Assembly (NCBI RefSeq): GCF_000832305.1
Contig: NZ_CP010536.1
Span: 1,488,001-1,552,000, forward strand
Length of the DNA stretch: 64,000 nucleotides
Source of the DNA: Cupriavidus basilensis
Lineage (GTDB): Bacteria; Pseudomonadota; Gammaproteobacteria; Burkholderiales; Burkholderiaceae
Reading direction: 5' to 3'
Made by a program: the position numbers and the translations under genes. The notes beneath the pieces were generated by a model that was given only the letters and a program-made list of their open reading frames with translations, made no database searches and was not told the origin of the DNA. Of the stretch, positions 1 through 7,438 are shown one piece after another (within the stretch, counting starts at the first letter, position 1; every line of letters begins with the position of its first letter).

Positions 1-597
1 AAGGTGTCCGGCTATGGTGATTTCGGGCCGGACGCGAGACGGGTGCAGGTATTTGGTATCCCCATCATCACGAACACTCGAATCATTCAGGACTTCACTG
101 GTGACGTGTTTCACCAGGTCGCTGAAATTGAGAGCGCGACCACCCTGGTTGATGCCGGCGGCATGGGGGTGGCGGTCTGCCAGGGTTTAGAGACAAAGGG
201 CTTGCCCAATGTCATACGGGTGAAGTGGGGTAATTCCTGCTTCGGTACGAAAAACAAGGAGCGCTTCTTCAATCTGCGCGCGCAGGCCATGGTGCATGCA
301 TCTCGGGCGGCCAAGGAAGGCCGGCTGGGCATTGTCTCAGGGCCCTGGCGCAAGGACATTCTGGATCAGGGGTCCCGCATCCCCTACCACTTTGATGAGA
401 AGGCGCGCTATGTCATAGAGAAGAAGGAGGATATGCGGGCTGCCGGTATTCCATCTCCAGACATCTGGGACGCAATCTGTTTCCTATTCCTGGAAGACGC
501 CAACTACATCATCGCTGAGTCAAGTTCGACTCCGGAGGTGGTGACGAAACGCGACGAGGCAAGGAAGGAGGCCGAGGATATGTTTGCGCATGCTTAA
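1..597 (+). CDS. Terminase large subunit, C-terminal part (5' end outside window)
   Basis: The last ~198 residues of a phage large terminase, the ATP-driven motor and nuclease that packages DNA into proheads. The reading frame is open at base 1, so the gene starts outside the window; the GTG at 4 is internal. The visible part matches the RNase H-fold nuclease domain: a beta strand and turn at LVDAGGMGVAVCQGL, a segment with GTKNKERFFNLRAQA typical of this domain, and a late SPDIWDA acidic motif that supplies a metal ligand. The N-terminal ATPase half is not visible. Family assignment is by motif pattern only. Confidence 0.82.
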   Translation, partial: KVSGYGDFGPDARRVQVFGIPIITNTRIIQDFTGDVFHQVAEIESATTLVDAGGMGVAVCQGLETKGLPNVIRVKWGNSCFGTKNKERFFNLRAQAMVHASRAAKEGRLGIVSGPWRKDILDQGSRIPYHFDEKARYVIEKKEDMRAAGIPSPDIWDAICFLFLEDANYIIAESSSTPEVVTKRDEARKEAEDMFAHA

Positions 598-708
598 CCC
601 CTCTTCATGGGGGGATGCGGTCAGACATAAGTGAGTCCAGAATACCCACCGATGGCTAAAAATAGTCGCCTAAAAACGGTGACACAGACAAAAGCATAGG
701 AGTTTTTG

Positions 709-963
709 ATGGATCAGAAGACGGACGACTCCCCCATCTATATCACCGGAGACGTGGCCAAGCCCATTCTCCTGGCTATCGAGAAGGTGGTTGCCAAGGC
801 TGCAAAGGACGGGGTCAGCGCTAGTGTCGAGGAGGTCGGCGATACGCTTGCAGACGGGTTGAGCAACACCGACGAGGCAGGGCGTATTGAGATCCTCCGC
901 GCAATATCGGAAATGCTGATTCACAACTTCGAAGGGTTCACGCTCAGGCCATCTGAGTGCTGA
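709..963 (+). CDS. Small hypothetical phage protein (84 aa)
   Basis: A short acidic, largely alpha-helical protein of unknown function. The ATG at 709 is chosen because GGAG lies 6 bases upstream; a TTG at 706 is in frame but worse placed. It follows the terminase gene after about 110 bases, and a rho-independent terminator lies shortly downstream, so it is probably the last gene of the terminase transcript. No motif recognised. Confidence 0.6.
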   Translation: MDQKTDDSPIYITGDVAKPILLAIEKVVAKAAKDGVSASVEEVGDTLADGLSNTDEAGRIEILRAISEMLIHNFEGFTLRPSEC

Positions 964-1028
964 TCCGCTTCAAAGGATAGGGCGAGAGGGGTCTTACCTA
1001 TCTGGCAGCAGCGAAAGAGCCTCGAGAC

Positions 1029-1052
1029 ATGAGCTTGGGGCTCATTTTTTTT
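1029..1052 (+). terminator. Rho-independent terminator after the terminase transcript
   Basis: A six-base-pair stem, ATGAGC/GCTCAT, with a five-base loop is followed directly by eight T residues. It separates the terminase transcript from the operator-controlled promoter region of the next operon. Confidence 0.75.
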
Positions 1053-1062
1053 GCCCCAAATA

Positions 1063-1113
1063 ATGCGTATATGGCTAAAAAAATGCTTGATAAAATAGCC
1101 ACATATGCATAAT
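1063..1113 (+). promoter_or_regulatory. Operator pair and putative promoter of the methyltransferase operon
   Basis: Two copies of the phage-wide motif ATGCGTATATGGCTA face each other: one on the plus strand at 1063-1080 and one on the minus strand at 1095-1110 (read as ATGCATATGTGGCTAT). A possible sigma70 promoter, TTGATA at 1087 and CATAAT at 1108 with a 15-base spacer, overlaps the second copy. This spacer is short, so the exact promoter is uncertain. The motif match itself is clear, and the same motif sits at four other promoter regions in the window. Confidence 0.6.
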
Positions 1114-1155
1114 ATCCAACCGTCACTTGTCAGGACTTCTAAGGGGAGACGGCTG

Positions 1156-1215
1156 ATGGGCTTCAAGCATACCGCAACCGGGGATACCGTCCCTGGGCTT
1201 GGAAACAGGAGGTAA
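1156..1215 (+). CDS. Possible 19-aa leader peptide
   Basis: An ATG follows a good ribosome binding site (AAGGGGAG). The frame runs 19 codons and ends four bases before the start of the next gene, whose ribosome binding site lies inside it. This spacing suggests translational coupling. It may be a leader or a tiny phage protein; no similarity is recognised. Confidence 0.35.
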   Translation: MGFKHTATGDTVPGLGNRR

Positions 1216-1219
1216 GGCG

Positions 1220-1402
1220 ATGTTCCTTGCTTGCTTCATCAGTTCGCTCGCCCTTGCCCTTGTTGTCACCGCCATCACCAGGCCACGCACTCTGAACAGC
1301 GCCGTCCTGGAGATCGGGGTCGTGACCGTGACAGCCCTGTTTTCGCTGTATTGCGCTGCAACGGCCTTTCACTGGGCCTTCCCGCATGCACCAGGTTTCT
1401 AG
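1220..1402 (+). CDS. Small membrane protein (60 aa)
   Basis: The start ATG at 1220 has an AGGAGG site seven bases upstream. The product is almost entirely two hydrophobic segments (about residues 2-19 and 30-52) joined by a short basic loop, so it is likely an inner-membrane protein. Function unknown. First substantial gene of the operator-controlled operon that ends with the methyltransferase and its partner. Confidence 0.55.
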   Translation: MFLACFISSLALALVVTAITRPRTLNSAVLEIGVVTVTALFSLYCAATAFHWAFPHAPGF

Positions 1403-1425
1403 TCAAGCTCAGCAGGTAGAACAGC

Positions 1426-1650
1426 ATGAAGAAAGTCACCGGAACTAACGCCCGCGCCCGTTGCAAGCTGCAACCGCAATCAATGCGCACCGAGCCGTAT
1501 TACGTGAGCCATAACCAGGTCACCAAGGACGAACCGCGCCCTGGCTGGTACTGGCGGCGCGCAGCGCGGCTGAACGGAAGGCTGCTGTCGGTGCCCCACG
1601 GGCCGTATCTGCAGCAGTGCGAAGCAGCCTCGGCATCGCAGCGCGATTGA
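1426..1650 (+). CDS. Small phage protein with GWYW and GPY motifs (74 aa)
   Basis: Basic protein whose middle reads GWYWRR and whose end carries a GPYLQQCEA segment. This layout is common in small uncharacterised phage proteins of Burkholderiaceae. The gene ends three bases before the next start codon, so both are likely co-translated. Function unknown. Confidence 0.5.
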   Translation: MKKVTGTNARARCKLQPQSMRTEPYYVSHNQVTKDEPRPGWYWRRAARLNGRLLSVPHGPYLQQCEAASASQRD

Positions 1651-1653
1651 CCC

Positions 1654-1980
1654 ATGACTGACGATGCGTTGTACGCGAAGGCCGTCGCCGTGGTGCACGA
1701 ACGCCAGATCGCATCTATCACCCTGGTCGAGCGCTGCCTGAAGATCCCCTACGCGGTAGCCATGTCCCTGATGGATCGGATGAGCCAGGAGACCACGTTT
1801 GTTCGCAGGCTCCCAACGGGGCTGTTCGAGTACACGGCAAATGCCCTGGCGGCAGAGAACGCAACGCTTCATAGGCGGGTACAGGATCTTGAAAGCCAAC
1901 TCGGGATTTGTCGCGAGGCGCTAGCGGATGCCGAGCGAGAGCTCGCTGCTGCAAATCGGGAACTGTCATGCCATCGCTGA
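1654..1980 (+). CDS. FtsK-gamma-like winged-helix protein with coiled coil
   Basis: The first ~60 residues (LYAKAVAVV...ASITLVERCLKIPYAVAMSLMDRM) follow the pattern of the FtsK gamma domain, a winged helix that in FtsK reads KOPS DNA sites. Residues ~62-108 are a heptad-like coiled coil suited to dimerisation. There is no ATPase motor domain, so this is a stand-alone DNA-binding protein and not a translocase. It overlaps the next gene by 13 bases. It could act as a phage regulator or a decoy of host chromosome segregation; both ideas are inference. Confidence 0.6.
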   Translation: MTDDALYAKAVAVVHERQIASITLVERCLKIPYAVAMSLMDRMSQETTFVRRLPTGLFEYTANALAAENATLHRRVQDLESQLGICREALADAERELAAANRELSCHR

Positions 1981-2186
1981 CGACTGTGCCCACGAAAGGG
2001 GCCTATCAAGGCTTGTGCAACCGATCAGCCTGTCTTGCGCCTGGTGCGGACTGGTTTAACCGTGGCACCCGAGCCTACTACTGCGCTCACTGTGCCCAAC
2101 TCATCAACACTGCGGCACATGGCGACCTCGATGCCGGGGAATTGCCGCTCTGTGCGCGCGTCACGGAAGAATCCAACAATGAATGA
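1968..2186 (+). CDS. Small zinc-binding phage protein (72 aa)
   Basis: Contains a C-x4-C pair (CNRSAC) and a later C-x2-C pair (CAHC) separated by about 16 residues, consistent with a single zinc-binding knuckle. It overlaps the gene before (13 bases) and the gene after (8 bases), which fixes it in the operon. Function unknown. Confidence 0.55.
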   Translation: MPSLTTVPTKGAYQGLCNRSACLAPGADWFNRGTRAYYCAHCAQLINTAAHGDLDAGELPLCARVTEESNNE

Positions 2187-2961
2187 AGAGATGAAGCCCG
2201 GTGCGCAGGCACTGACCGTTGCCAGATGGACCGGATCGGTCTCCCAGCACGCCAATGGCGGGTTTGTCGCGGTCAGCGACTACATGGCGTTGGCGAGCGA
2301 GCATGACAGCTGGAAGCGCATGTACGAGGACGCCGTCCGCAGCCTAGCTTGCATTGATCAGGCTCTGGGCATCCCGGCTGACGAGGCGGGCGGTGCCGCG
2401 CCGATCCTGGCGGAAATCGAGCGCCTGAAGGAAGGAGCGAAGGTGGCCGGAGTTGATGCCAAGCACGAGGCCCTGGAGCTCACTGCGCGCTCCATTGCTC
2501 ACGGCAACGCGAATGAGTGGGCTGCCCAAGATGGAAAGGTCGGTTCTCTGATCGAAAGCGAGTTCTACCCGTTCATCGAAACGGACGTTGCCGCCTACAC
2601 CGGCGATGATGCTGACGATGAGCGCTTGCGCGCTTACCTCGCGGCAGCCAACCCAAACACTGTCTTGGAGCTCTTCGATTGCGTTCGCGCGGTCCGGGCT
2701 AGTGCTCAGGCCACGGTCGCGCGCCCGCTGATGGATGCGAAGTACGGAAACGAGGGATATCACCCGTTCGCGGTTGCATCCATGCCGAAGCTGGGGCTGA
2801 CGGACGATTTCGCGGGAGACAACGTGCACTTGGTTCGATGCATTGAGGCCCTGATTTCGCTTGATGCGAACGGCAGTTTAGTGCCGCACGGCATAGGCTG
2901 CCATGCGCGCACGCTGCTATCCGCATCGGCAGTACGGCTCGCCCGGCAGGAGCGCGCATGA
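2179..2961 (+). CDS. Ead/Ea22-like phage accessory protein (260 aa)
   Basis: The start at 2179 (MNEEMKPG) is preferred to the upstream GTG/ATG frames because it overlaps the previous gene only slightly. The N-terminal third carries a coiled-coil region, and the C-terminal end has the LDANGSLVPHGIG...HARTLL pattern seen in many mosaic accessory proteins of temperate phages. Such proteins are usually early, non-essential and of unknown role. It overlaps the methyltransferase gene by four bases. Confidence 0.5.
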   Translation: MNEEMKPGAQALTVARWTGSVSQHANGGFVAVSDYMALASEHDSWKRMYEDAVRSLACIDQALGIPADEAGGAAPILAEIERLKEGAKVAGVDAKHEALELTARSIAHGNANEWAAQDGKVGSLIESEFYPFIETDVAAYTGDDADDERLRAYLAAANPNTVLELFDCVRAVRASAQATVARPLMDAKYGNEGYHPFAVASMPKLGLTDDFAGDNVHLVRCIEALISLDANGSLVPHGIGCHARTLLSASAVRLARQERA

Positions 2962-4754
2962 TCCACCGCGAATACAAGACGTTCGGCTTCTGCTGCGGCC
3001 TGGGCGGCGGGGCCAAGGGCTTCAAGAAGGCTGCTTCCCAGGTGGGCAACATGATCGCGACCTGGCGCTGCATCGGCGGCATCGACGTCGACCCGGCAGC
3101 GGCGCGCGACTTCGAGCACCTCGTTGGCGTGCCGTGCACAGTGATGGACCTGTTCACCCGGGCGATGTACACCGCCTTCCACGGCAAAGAGCCGCCGGCG
3201 GGCTGGCGCGAGGCCACGGCCGCCGACGTTCGGCGTGCCGCCGGCAACGAGACGCCCGACTGCGTGTTCATCTCGTCGCCCTGTAAGGGCGCGTCCGGTC
3301 TGCTGTCCGAGGCGCTCAGCCGCACACCGAAGTACCAAGCTCTGAACGAGCTGACCCTGCGCTGCGTGTGGCTGATGTGCGAGGCTTGGAAAGACAAGCC
3401 CGTCAAGCTGATCGTCTTCGAGAACGTGCCGCGACTGGCCACGCGCGGGCGGCACTTGTTGGACCAGATCAACCAGATCCTGCGCCACTACGGCTATGCT
3501 GTGAATGAGACTACGCATGACTGCGGCCAGATCGGCAAGCTGGCCCAAAGCCGCAAGCGCTTCCTGATGGTTGCCCGGCACATGGAGCAGGTCCCGGCCT
3601 TCCTCTACGAGCCTGAGATTCATCGCCTGCAGGGCGTCGGTACCGTGCTGGGCCGCATGCCGCTGCCTGGCGATCCGGCCGGCGGACCGATGCACCGCGT
3701 GCCGTCGCTGCAGTGGAAGACCTGGGTGCGGCTGGCGTTTGTTGAGGCCGGTAGCGACTGGCGGAGCCTGAACAAGCTGGCGGTGGAGAACGGCCACCTC
3801 AGCGATTACCTGATCGTGCCCGAATATCGCGACGGCTACATGGGGGTGAATCGATGGGACGAGCCCAGCGGGACCGTCGCTGGTCGTAGTGGGCCGACGA
3901 ACGGCACGTTCAGCGTTGCGGATCCCCGTTTCGCCAAAAGCGCGAAATGGAATGACGGCCATGCCTACGGCGTGCTGCCGTGGGACCAGCATACGAACAC
4001 CATCGCTGCGCAGCAGATGCCAGGCCAGGGCTACTACACCGTCGCGGACCCGCGTCACGCTGGCCCGGCCAAGCACAATAACGAGTTCCGGATCGTGCCG
4101 TGGGGCCACGCCGCCGGCGCAGTAACCGGCGCCCACGGCACCGGCCAGTGCGTGCAGGACCCGCGCGCGTCGACCGGCTTCGAGGGCGCGGGCAAGTACC
4201 GCATCACCGGATTCGACGAGCCGGCCGGCACGGTCATCGCTCGCAGCGATACCGGCCAGGGCGCTTATGCCGTGGCGGATCCCCGCCCGGGCATGCGGCG
4301 CGAGCGCGGCGACCACTACCTGACCGGTGGCCACTATGGCGTGGTGGGCTGGGAACAGCCGAGCGGTGCGGTGTCTGCTGCTGCTGGCCACGACAACGGC
4401 CGGTGGTCTGTGGCGGACCCGCGCCTGCCTGCGGCGAACGACAAGCTGATTGCGATCATCCGCGCGCTGGACGGTACCTGGCACCGCCCTTTCACTACGT
4501 TTGAACTGGCCTGCCTGCAGTCGCTTGTTGAGCCCGAGGAATATCTCGAGTTGGACGGGCTGAGCGATCAGGCCTGGCGCGAGCGCATCGGCAACGCTGT
4601 GCCGCCGGACGCCGCGTGCGCGATCGCCGAGGTGATGGGCACCACCCTGCTACTGGCCGAGACCGGCGAGACGTTCATGCTGTCGGCCATGCCGGTGTGG
4701 GTCCAGCCCGTGGCCGTGGCGCTGTCGGTGGCGCAGCCTGCGGAGGTCTCATGA
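2958..4754 (+). CDS. DNA (cytosine-5) methyltransferase with five internal repeats
   Basis: A 598-aa C5-cytosine methyltransferase. Motif I (FGFCCGLGGG) is at 9-18, the catalytic PCKG at 108-111 (Cys109), FENV at 154-157, QSRKRF at 197-202 and the closing motif RIGNAVPP at 543-550. Between ~296 and 490 the target-recognition region holds five tandem units of 37-46 residues of the form W-D-x-P-S-G-T-V ... V-A-D-P-R (anchors near 300, 342, 382, 419, 465). Family members usually have one such element. The enzyme probably protects phage DNA from host restriction. It overlaps both neighbours by four bases. Confidence 0.9.
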   Translation: MIHREYKTFGFCCGLGGGAKGFKKAASQVGNMIATWRCIGGIDVDPAAARDFEHLVGVPCTVMDLFTRAMYTAFHGKEPPAGWREATAADVRRAAGNETPDCVFISSPCKGASGLLSEALSRTPKYQALNELTLRCVWLMCEAWKDKPVKLIVFENVPRLATRGRHLLDQINQILRHYGYAVNETTHDCGQIGKLAQSRKRFLMVARHMEQVPAFLYEPEIHRLQGVGTVLGRMPLPGDPAGGPMHRVPSLQWKTWVRLAFVEAGSDWRSLNKLAVENGHLSDYLIVPEYRDGYMGVNRWDEPSGTVAGRSGPTNGTFSVADPRFAKSAKWNDGHAYGVLPWDQHTNTIAAQQMPGQGYYTVADPRHAGPAKHNNEFRIVPWGHAAGAVTGAHGTGQCVQDPRASTGFEGAGKYRITGFDEPAGTVIARSDTGQGAYAVADPRPGMRRERGDHYLTGGHYGVVGWEQPSGAVSAAAGHDNGRWSVADPRLPAANDKLIAIIRALDGTWHRPFTTFELACLQSLVEPEEYLELDGLSDQAWRERIGNAVPPDAACAIAEVMGTTLLLAETGETFMLSAMPVWVQPVAVALSVAQPAEVS

Positions 4755-5392
4755 TGGGTAGTCAAAAGCTCTTGAATCAGGGCTGGTTGGACCACAGCCC
4801 CGTCCGCAAGCCCCGCGCCGGCCATATCGGTGAACAGGTCTTTGCGGAGCGGTGGCGCGAGTTGATGGCGAGCGTTCCCCTGCATGGAGAGGGCCATCCC
4901 AACGAGATGCTCGAGACGATCCTGCGCAATTACCACAAGGACCAAGTCGATCAACGCGATGCTACTGTGGCTGCAACGGTGGTCTGCTGGCTTGGCTGCA
5001 ATTGCGGTCGGGCTATCCTGTACATCGCGAAGCGATTGAAAGAGCTCGGGGCTGGACCCGAGTCATACCTGTATGCCTGGGCAGGAGAAAACCGGAGGTC
5101 TTTGGGGATCAATCGTGGCTACAGGACGATCGAATACATGCTTGCCCCTGACGACCACTTTGGGCGGCAATGGCCACATGAATCAGAGTTGAGCCTGGTT
5201 CGTCGCCCGGAAATTTCAGTCAATGACCTTGAGGTCGCGGAGCACCTCTTTGCCTGGTTCAGGACTGGCGACGGGGAGGCATGGATCGCAGAGTCTGAGC
5301 GGGAAGTAGACCGCCGCCAGGCGGAGGCCTACAGGCTCGGGCACGACAAGTGGCGCGCAGAAGCTGTTTGCCTAGGACCACTAGCCGAGTAA
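4751..5392 (+). CDS. Hypothetical protein coupled to the methyltransferase (213 aa)
   Basis: The start codon overlaps the methyltransferase stop (ATGA-type junction) and has GGAGGT upstream, so the two proteins are made together. The sequence is mixed alpha/beta and Trp-rich, with no recognised motif. It ends just before the promoter of the giant RNA, making it the last gene of its operon. A role linked to DNA modification is only suggested by position. Confidence 0.55.
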   Translation: MMGSQKLLNQGWLDHSPVRKPRAGHIGEQVFAERWRELMASVPLHGEGHPNEMLETILRNYHKDQVDQRDATVAATVVCWLGCNCGRAILYIAKRLKELGAGPESYLYAWAGENRRSLGINRGYRTIEYMLAPDDHFGRQWPHESELSLVRRPEISVNDLEVAEHLFAWFRTGDGEAWIAESEREVDRRQAEAYRLGHDKWRAEAVCLGPLAE

Positions 5393-5400
5393 AGTTTTTG

Positions 5401-5428
5401 TTGAAAAATATGCATACATGGCTATACT
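5401..5428 (+). promoter_or_regulatory. Sigma70 promoter with overlapping phage operator, for the giant RNA
   Basis: TTGAAA at 5401-5406 and TATACT at 5423-5428 are separated by 16 bases, a strong sigma70-type promoter. The phage operator motif (ATGCATACATGGCTATAC, 5410-5427) lies across the spacer and the -10 element, so a bound protein would block transcription. Start of transcription is expected near 5435. Confidence 0.65.
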
Positions 5429-6226
5429 TAGGCCAATACGAATTCTGCTTCGTTGGTGAAGGCCTCCTCGGCCGTGGGGCACCGCCGAACTGCAGGAAGA
5501 TTGGCCGGTCGTAAGCGGCCCCGAGCAATCCACCGTATTGCACATGCGGCCCGCGCAAGCGGGGAGTCAAACGTCCGTCTCCTACGGCAGCCCGAAAGGA
5601 CAGGGTAATGTGCAGTGTCCTTGATAGTCGGCCGCGCCGCCGTGCATCGAAACGCCGGCGCGGCCAGTCTGTCACCAATCTCGGTAAGCACATTCAGCGA
5701 GTGCGCTTACCGAGACTGGATGGTGACCCTTCAAGACGGTCTCTTTAAATGTCTACCAAGGGCGCAGTGGTTCGCTTGAGACACGAACCCGACTGGCCGG
5801 CGTAACCGGCTACAGAATGCACCCCGAGAGGGCCGCGCTGCAGCAGTACGCAGCAATCCGAATGACTGCCGTGGTGGGTGGTCGCTAGGTAGGTCCGACA
5901 CAAGACTCAGCTAGCGCACCTCTCGCTTGCTGGCGCGGCTGACAGCGAAAAGTCGGCCACCTGTTGCAAGATGGCTCCGCCGCAGGAGTCTGACGCATCG
6001 CCGGACGAGAGTACCCGGCTGGAATTCCTGATCGCCACCAGTAGCCGGGTCGCCACCGGCGAAGGAGAAGAGGTGGCAGCGAGACGGTAGCGTGCGGGGC
6101 GCAAGGCCCAATCCGTGACTAGCCGGGGAGAGTACCGGCATCTTCAAGCGTGCGGCTGCCCCGAGCGGGGTATCCCGCGATTCCAGGCCACACACCTATG
6201 TGCGGCCGCACACTTGAGGGTGAGAA

Positions 6227-6378
6227 CACGTAGCGCGTGAATGGACTGGTCCTCCGCGCGGCAGATAGAGAACCGCGACGAGCCGGAGTAGCGACCGGCC
6301 ACCTTCAGCTTTCAAGTGAGCGTCCTGCTGTCCAGTGGGCGCGGCCAGAGATGGCGACAAGAGGTGGTAGCGCACCTC
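6227..6378 (+). repeat. Cluster of hairpins capped by UAGCG loops
   Basis: Three hairpins in 150 bases present nearly the same loop on different stems: CACG-TAGCG-CGTG at 6227-6239, CCGG-AGTAGCGA-CCGG at 6283-6298, and GAGGTG-GTAGCG-CACCTC at 6361-6378. A fourth copy lies at 7388-7403. The second and fourth copies share about 25 bases of flanking sequence ending in CCGGCCAC. Confidence 0.5.
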
Positions 6379-6562
6379 AGCAGCTAAAACGCAAATGAGC
6401 GATCCGGTGGGCCTTTGGCCACATGACTCCGGTAGCAGGGTTGGCACGCATAGCCTCCCTGCCTTGTTCCCGAATTGGCGACAGGTGCTCAGGGCGTTCA
6501 CTTGATGGCATGCATGCGAATGCACCTTTCAGACAGGTATAGATTGGACTCTTGGCCTGGCA

Positions 6563-6668
6563 GTCGGTGGAAGCCCGACCCTTCATGCATCACCATCTCG
6601 GGGTCACGGGGTTGTAGCCGGACCTTAAACGACGGTCTGACCCGCGCCGGTGTGGTGATGCATGAGGG
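6563..6668 (+). repeat. Giant-RNA module A: short hairpin plus long helix
   Basis: A five-bp hairpin (GTCGG/CCGAC, 6563-6579) is followed at once by the 5' strand CCTTCATGCATCACCA (6580-6595), which pairs with TGGTGATGCATGAGG (6653-6667) with one unpaired T (6582). Inside sits a GGACC/GGTCT hairpin. Modules B and C repeat this plan with different bases. Confidence 0.6.
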
Positions 6669-6883
6669 AATGCGCGGGCTGACGCGCGGCGGATGGAAGC
6701 GAACCGGCGGCGACGAATGTCCTGGGCCGTACCACGTAAGTGAGCAAAGCGGCGAATACAAAAAATCACCGCGTCCCTGTGCCGGGATCAGCGCCGGCCC
6801 CTCAGCCGCAAGCCCGGAGGCGGCGCGCAAGCGAAAAACACACGGGACGGATTAGCAGAGTGCGGGCGGACCGAAATGCCGTC

Positions 6884-6987
6884 GCTGGAATCGTAACCAG
6901 CACCTTCATGGATGTCTGTTTTCAGAGAAGTGACTCGCCCAAATATCATTGGGAAGGAGAACGTAACGTCCAGGGACATCCATGAGG
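6884..6987 (+). repeat. Giant-RNA module B: short hairpin plus long helix
   Basis: The hairpin GCTGG-AATCGTAA-CCAGC (6884-6901) is followed by CCTTCATGGATGTC (6903-6916), pairing with GACATCCATGAGG (6975-6987), again with one unpaired T (6905). The distal helix bases differ from module A but pairing is kept. An inner hairpin CCCAA/TTGGG lies at 6938-6953. Confidence 0.6.
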
Positions 6988-7057
6988 GGCCACCTAGTCG
7001 TCAGCCCGTGGGCCGAGCAGGCAGGTGATATGCGGTGATCCGCGCCCTCTACTGTAT

Positions 7058-7131
7058 GCGGGCTTGGCCGAGTGGTCAGGCAGCGGCCTTCCAAGCCGCC
7101 AACGCCGGTTCGAATCCGGCAGCCCGCTCCA
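7058..7131 (+). tRNA. tRNA-Gly (anticodon UCC), phage-encoded
   Basis: A 74-nt cloverleaf: acceptor GCGGGCT/AGCCCGC, anticodon stem GCGGC/GCCGC with loop CTTCCAA (anticodon TCC, bases 7090-7092), T arm GCCGG-TTCGAAT-CCGGC, and an encoded 3' CCA at 7129-7131. The D arm is less regular. It lies between modules B and C of the giant RNA and in the same direction, so it is probably cut from that transcript. It decodes GGA/GGG glycine codons. Confidence 0.88.
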
Positions 7132-7158
7132 AGAAACCTACCGCACAATAGGGCGGAT

Positions 7159-7265
7159 GCTGGAACCCGTAACCAGCTCTTTCATGCATGGCGATTGCCA
7201 AAGGGCCAGCGAAAGCAGCCGCCGACCGCCCGGCAATAGGTGGCGGCAGTCGTCATGCCTGAAAG
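7159..7265 (+). repeat. Giant-RNA module C: short hairpin plus 21-bp helix
   Basis: The hairpin GCTGG-AACCCGTAA-CCAGC (7159-7177) is followed by a strand at 7179-7199 that pairs with 7245-7265 over 21 positions, with two G-U pairs and one mismatch. The shared hairpin and TTCATG start tie it to modules A and B. A GCGAAAGC (GNRA) hairpin lies in its apical part near 7209. Confidence 0.6.
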
Positions 7266-7387
7266 TGAAGCGGGGATGCGAGCCCCGTATCAGGACACTC
7301 CTCTGTCGAAAGCCAAAAATGCCGCCACTTGCCAGGCGGAAGGCGCGAGCTGGGAGCAAGAGAAACCTGCATGGACTTTGCGTGCCG

Positions 7388-7403
7388 CCGGGGTAGCGTC
7401 CGG
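7388..7403 (+). repeat. Fourth UAGCG-capped hairpin of the giant RNA
   Basis: CCGG-GGTAGCGT-CCGG, the partner of the copy at 6283-6298. Flanking bases CCGGCCAC(T/C)TT are also shared. Its presence about 1.1 kb from the other copies suggests the RNA domain continues to at least 7410. Confidence 0.5.
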
Positions 7404-7438
7404 CCACTTTCTTCAATTTCGACAACGGGACGAAACGA

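Noticed and set aside
1029..1052. Terminator as part of a riboswitch or attenuator for the small operon
   Set aside because: No alternative antiterminator pairing was seen and the operator-bearing promoter lies downstream of it.
2760..4484. 574-aa minus-strand open frame
   Set aside because: Fully antisense to the methyltransferase; His/Arg/Ala-rich GC-shadow with no motif, while the plus strand has all C5-methyltransferase motifs.
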